A model generated the notes under the pieces. The model saw nothing but the letters and a program-made list of their open reading frames with translations. It had not been told where the DNA came from and searched no databases. 6,462 nucleotides of DNA from Clostridia bacterium (GTDB lineage: Bacteria > Bacillota > Clostridia > Christensenellales > Borkfalkiaceae), in assembly GCA_029052615.1 (NCBI GenBank), contig JAIDIR010000109.1, forward strand, positions 1-6,462, read 5' to 3'. Numbering within the stretch: the stretch's first letter is position 1; the number at the start of each line of letters is the position of its first letter. Made by a program: the position numbers and the translations under genes. Of the stretch, positions 5,999 through 6,462 are shown one piece after another.

Positions 5999-6462
5999 AT
6001 GGCTGAGGAAGAAAATAAAATTTATCCGGTGGTAGCGCTGCGCGGCAGAGTTGCTTTACCCTGCGTCACGACGTCGTTCGACGCGGGTCGCCTTGCCACG
6101 CTTGCGGCGCTTAAATGCGCGCTGGACAAGGGCAAAATATTCATAGCCGTCACGCAGAAGGACGATAAAAAGGAAGAGGTCGGCGAAGGCGACGTCTACC
6201 ATATAGGCACGCTCTTTTCCATTTCGCGTGTGACCAATCTGCCCGCAAACCGCGTGCGCGTTACGGGCAAGGGGCTTTACCGCGTAAAGCTTAAAAAGAT
6301 AACCACCGAGGATAATTGCCTGCATGCAACGTGCGAAAAGCTGCCCGTTTCTATGAAGGAACCCGAGCTTGAGGAGGCGTATTTCCGCAGTGCGCGCTAC
6401 GCCATAACCGAAAGTCTTGAAAGCCCCTCGAACCGCCTTATAGGCGAGGATGTCGTCAACGT
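5999..6462 (+). CDS. lon: Lon protease, N-terminal part only (runs off the window)
   Basis: Lon is a cytosolic AAA+ serine protease that degrades misfolded and regulatory proteins. The first 154 codons are present and open to the end of the window; the ATPase and Ser-Lys protease domains would lie beyond it. The visible part matches the Lon substrate-binding N-terminal domain: YPVVALRGRVALPCVTTSFDAGR at 9-31, IFIAVTQKDD at 47-56, YHIGTLFSISRVTNLPANRVRVTGKGLYRVKL at 67-98. It starts with MAEEENKIYP, and GAGGA (5986-5990) lies 8 bases before the ATG. The position directly after clpX is usual in Clostridia. Assignment to LonA rather than a Lon-like protein rests on this N-terminal domain, since LonB-type proteins lack it. 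Confidence 0.93.
   Translation, partial: MAEEENKIYPVVALRGRVALPCVTTSFDAGRLATLAALKCALDKGKIFIAVTQKDDKKEEVGEGDVYHIGTLFSISRVTNLPANRVRVTGKGLYRVKLKKITTEDNCLHATCEKLPVSMKEPELEEAYFRSARYAITESLESPSNRLIGEDVVN

Overview
The window looks like chromosomal DNA of a low-to-mid G+C Gram-positive bacterium, most likely a member of class Clostridia. The evidence is the cluster order trigger factor, clpP, clpX, lon, the strong AGGAG-type ribosome binding sites, the sigma-A-like promoters, and a full-length RqcH (NFACT) protein beside the cluster. Composition is roughly balanced, with many GCG, CGC, CCC and GGC codons, which would fit an uncultured gut lineage such as the Christensenellales. That last placement is an impression and cannot be proved from this sequence. 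I see no mobile element, CRISPR array, tRNA or rRNA.

The layout is two divergent transcription units separated by a promoter region at about 2468-2629. Leftward (minus strand) run rqcH (788-2467), a small three-helix membrane protein gene that overlaps the end of rqcH by 8 bases (436-795), and a small protein with a probable winged-helix-like front and one C-terminal membrane anchor (1-387). Rightward (plus strand) run tig (2630-3922), clpP (4039-4635), clpX (4713-5939) and the first 154 codons of lon (5999 to the window edge).

The rightward genes make up a cytosolic protein-quality-control set. Trigger factor handles nascent chains at the ribosome exit, ClpX unfolds substrates for the ClpP chamber, and Lon is a second AAA+ protease. 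RqcH on the other strand adds alanine tails to chains stuck on split 50S subunits. In other bacteria those tails are known to be recognised by ClpXP, so the two divergent units are functionally related.

Each of the three gaps in the tig-clpP-clpX-lon unit holds a GC-rich stem-loop. Only the one between clpX and lon is followed by a T run, so it is the only one that looks like an intrinsic terminator. The stem-loop before clpX ends one base from its ribosome binding site. The one before clpP may sit at the start of a separate clpP transcript. The less ordinary parts of the window are these intergenic structures, the two unrecognised small membrane proteins linked to rqcH, and a Glu in place of the usual Asp in the RqcH Asp-Arg motif. 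Most of the window is core housekeeping sequence, and I found no clear case for a wholly new system.
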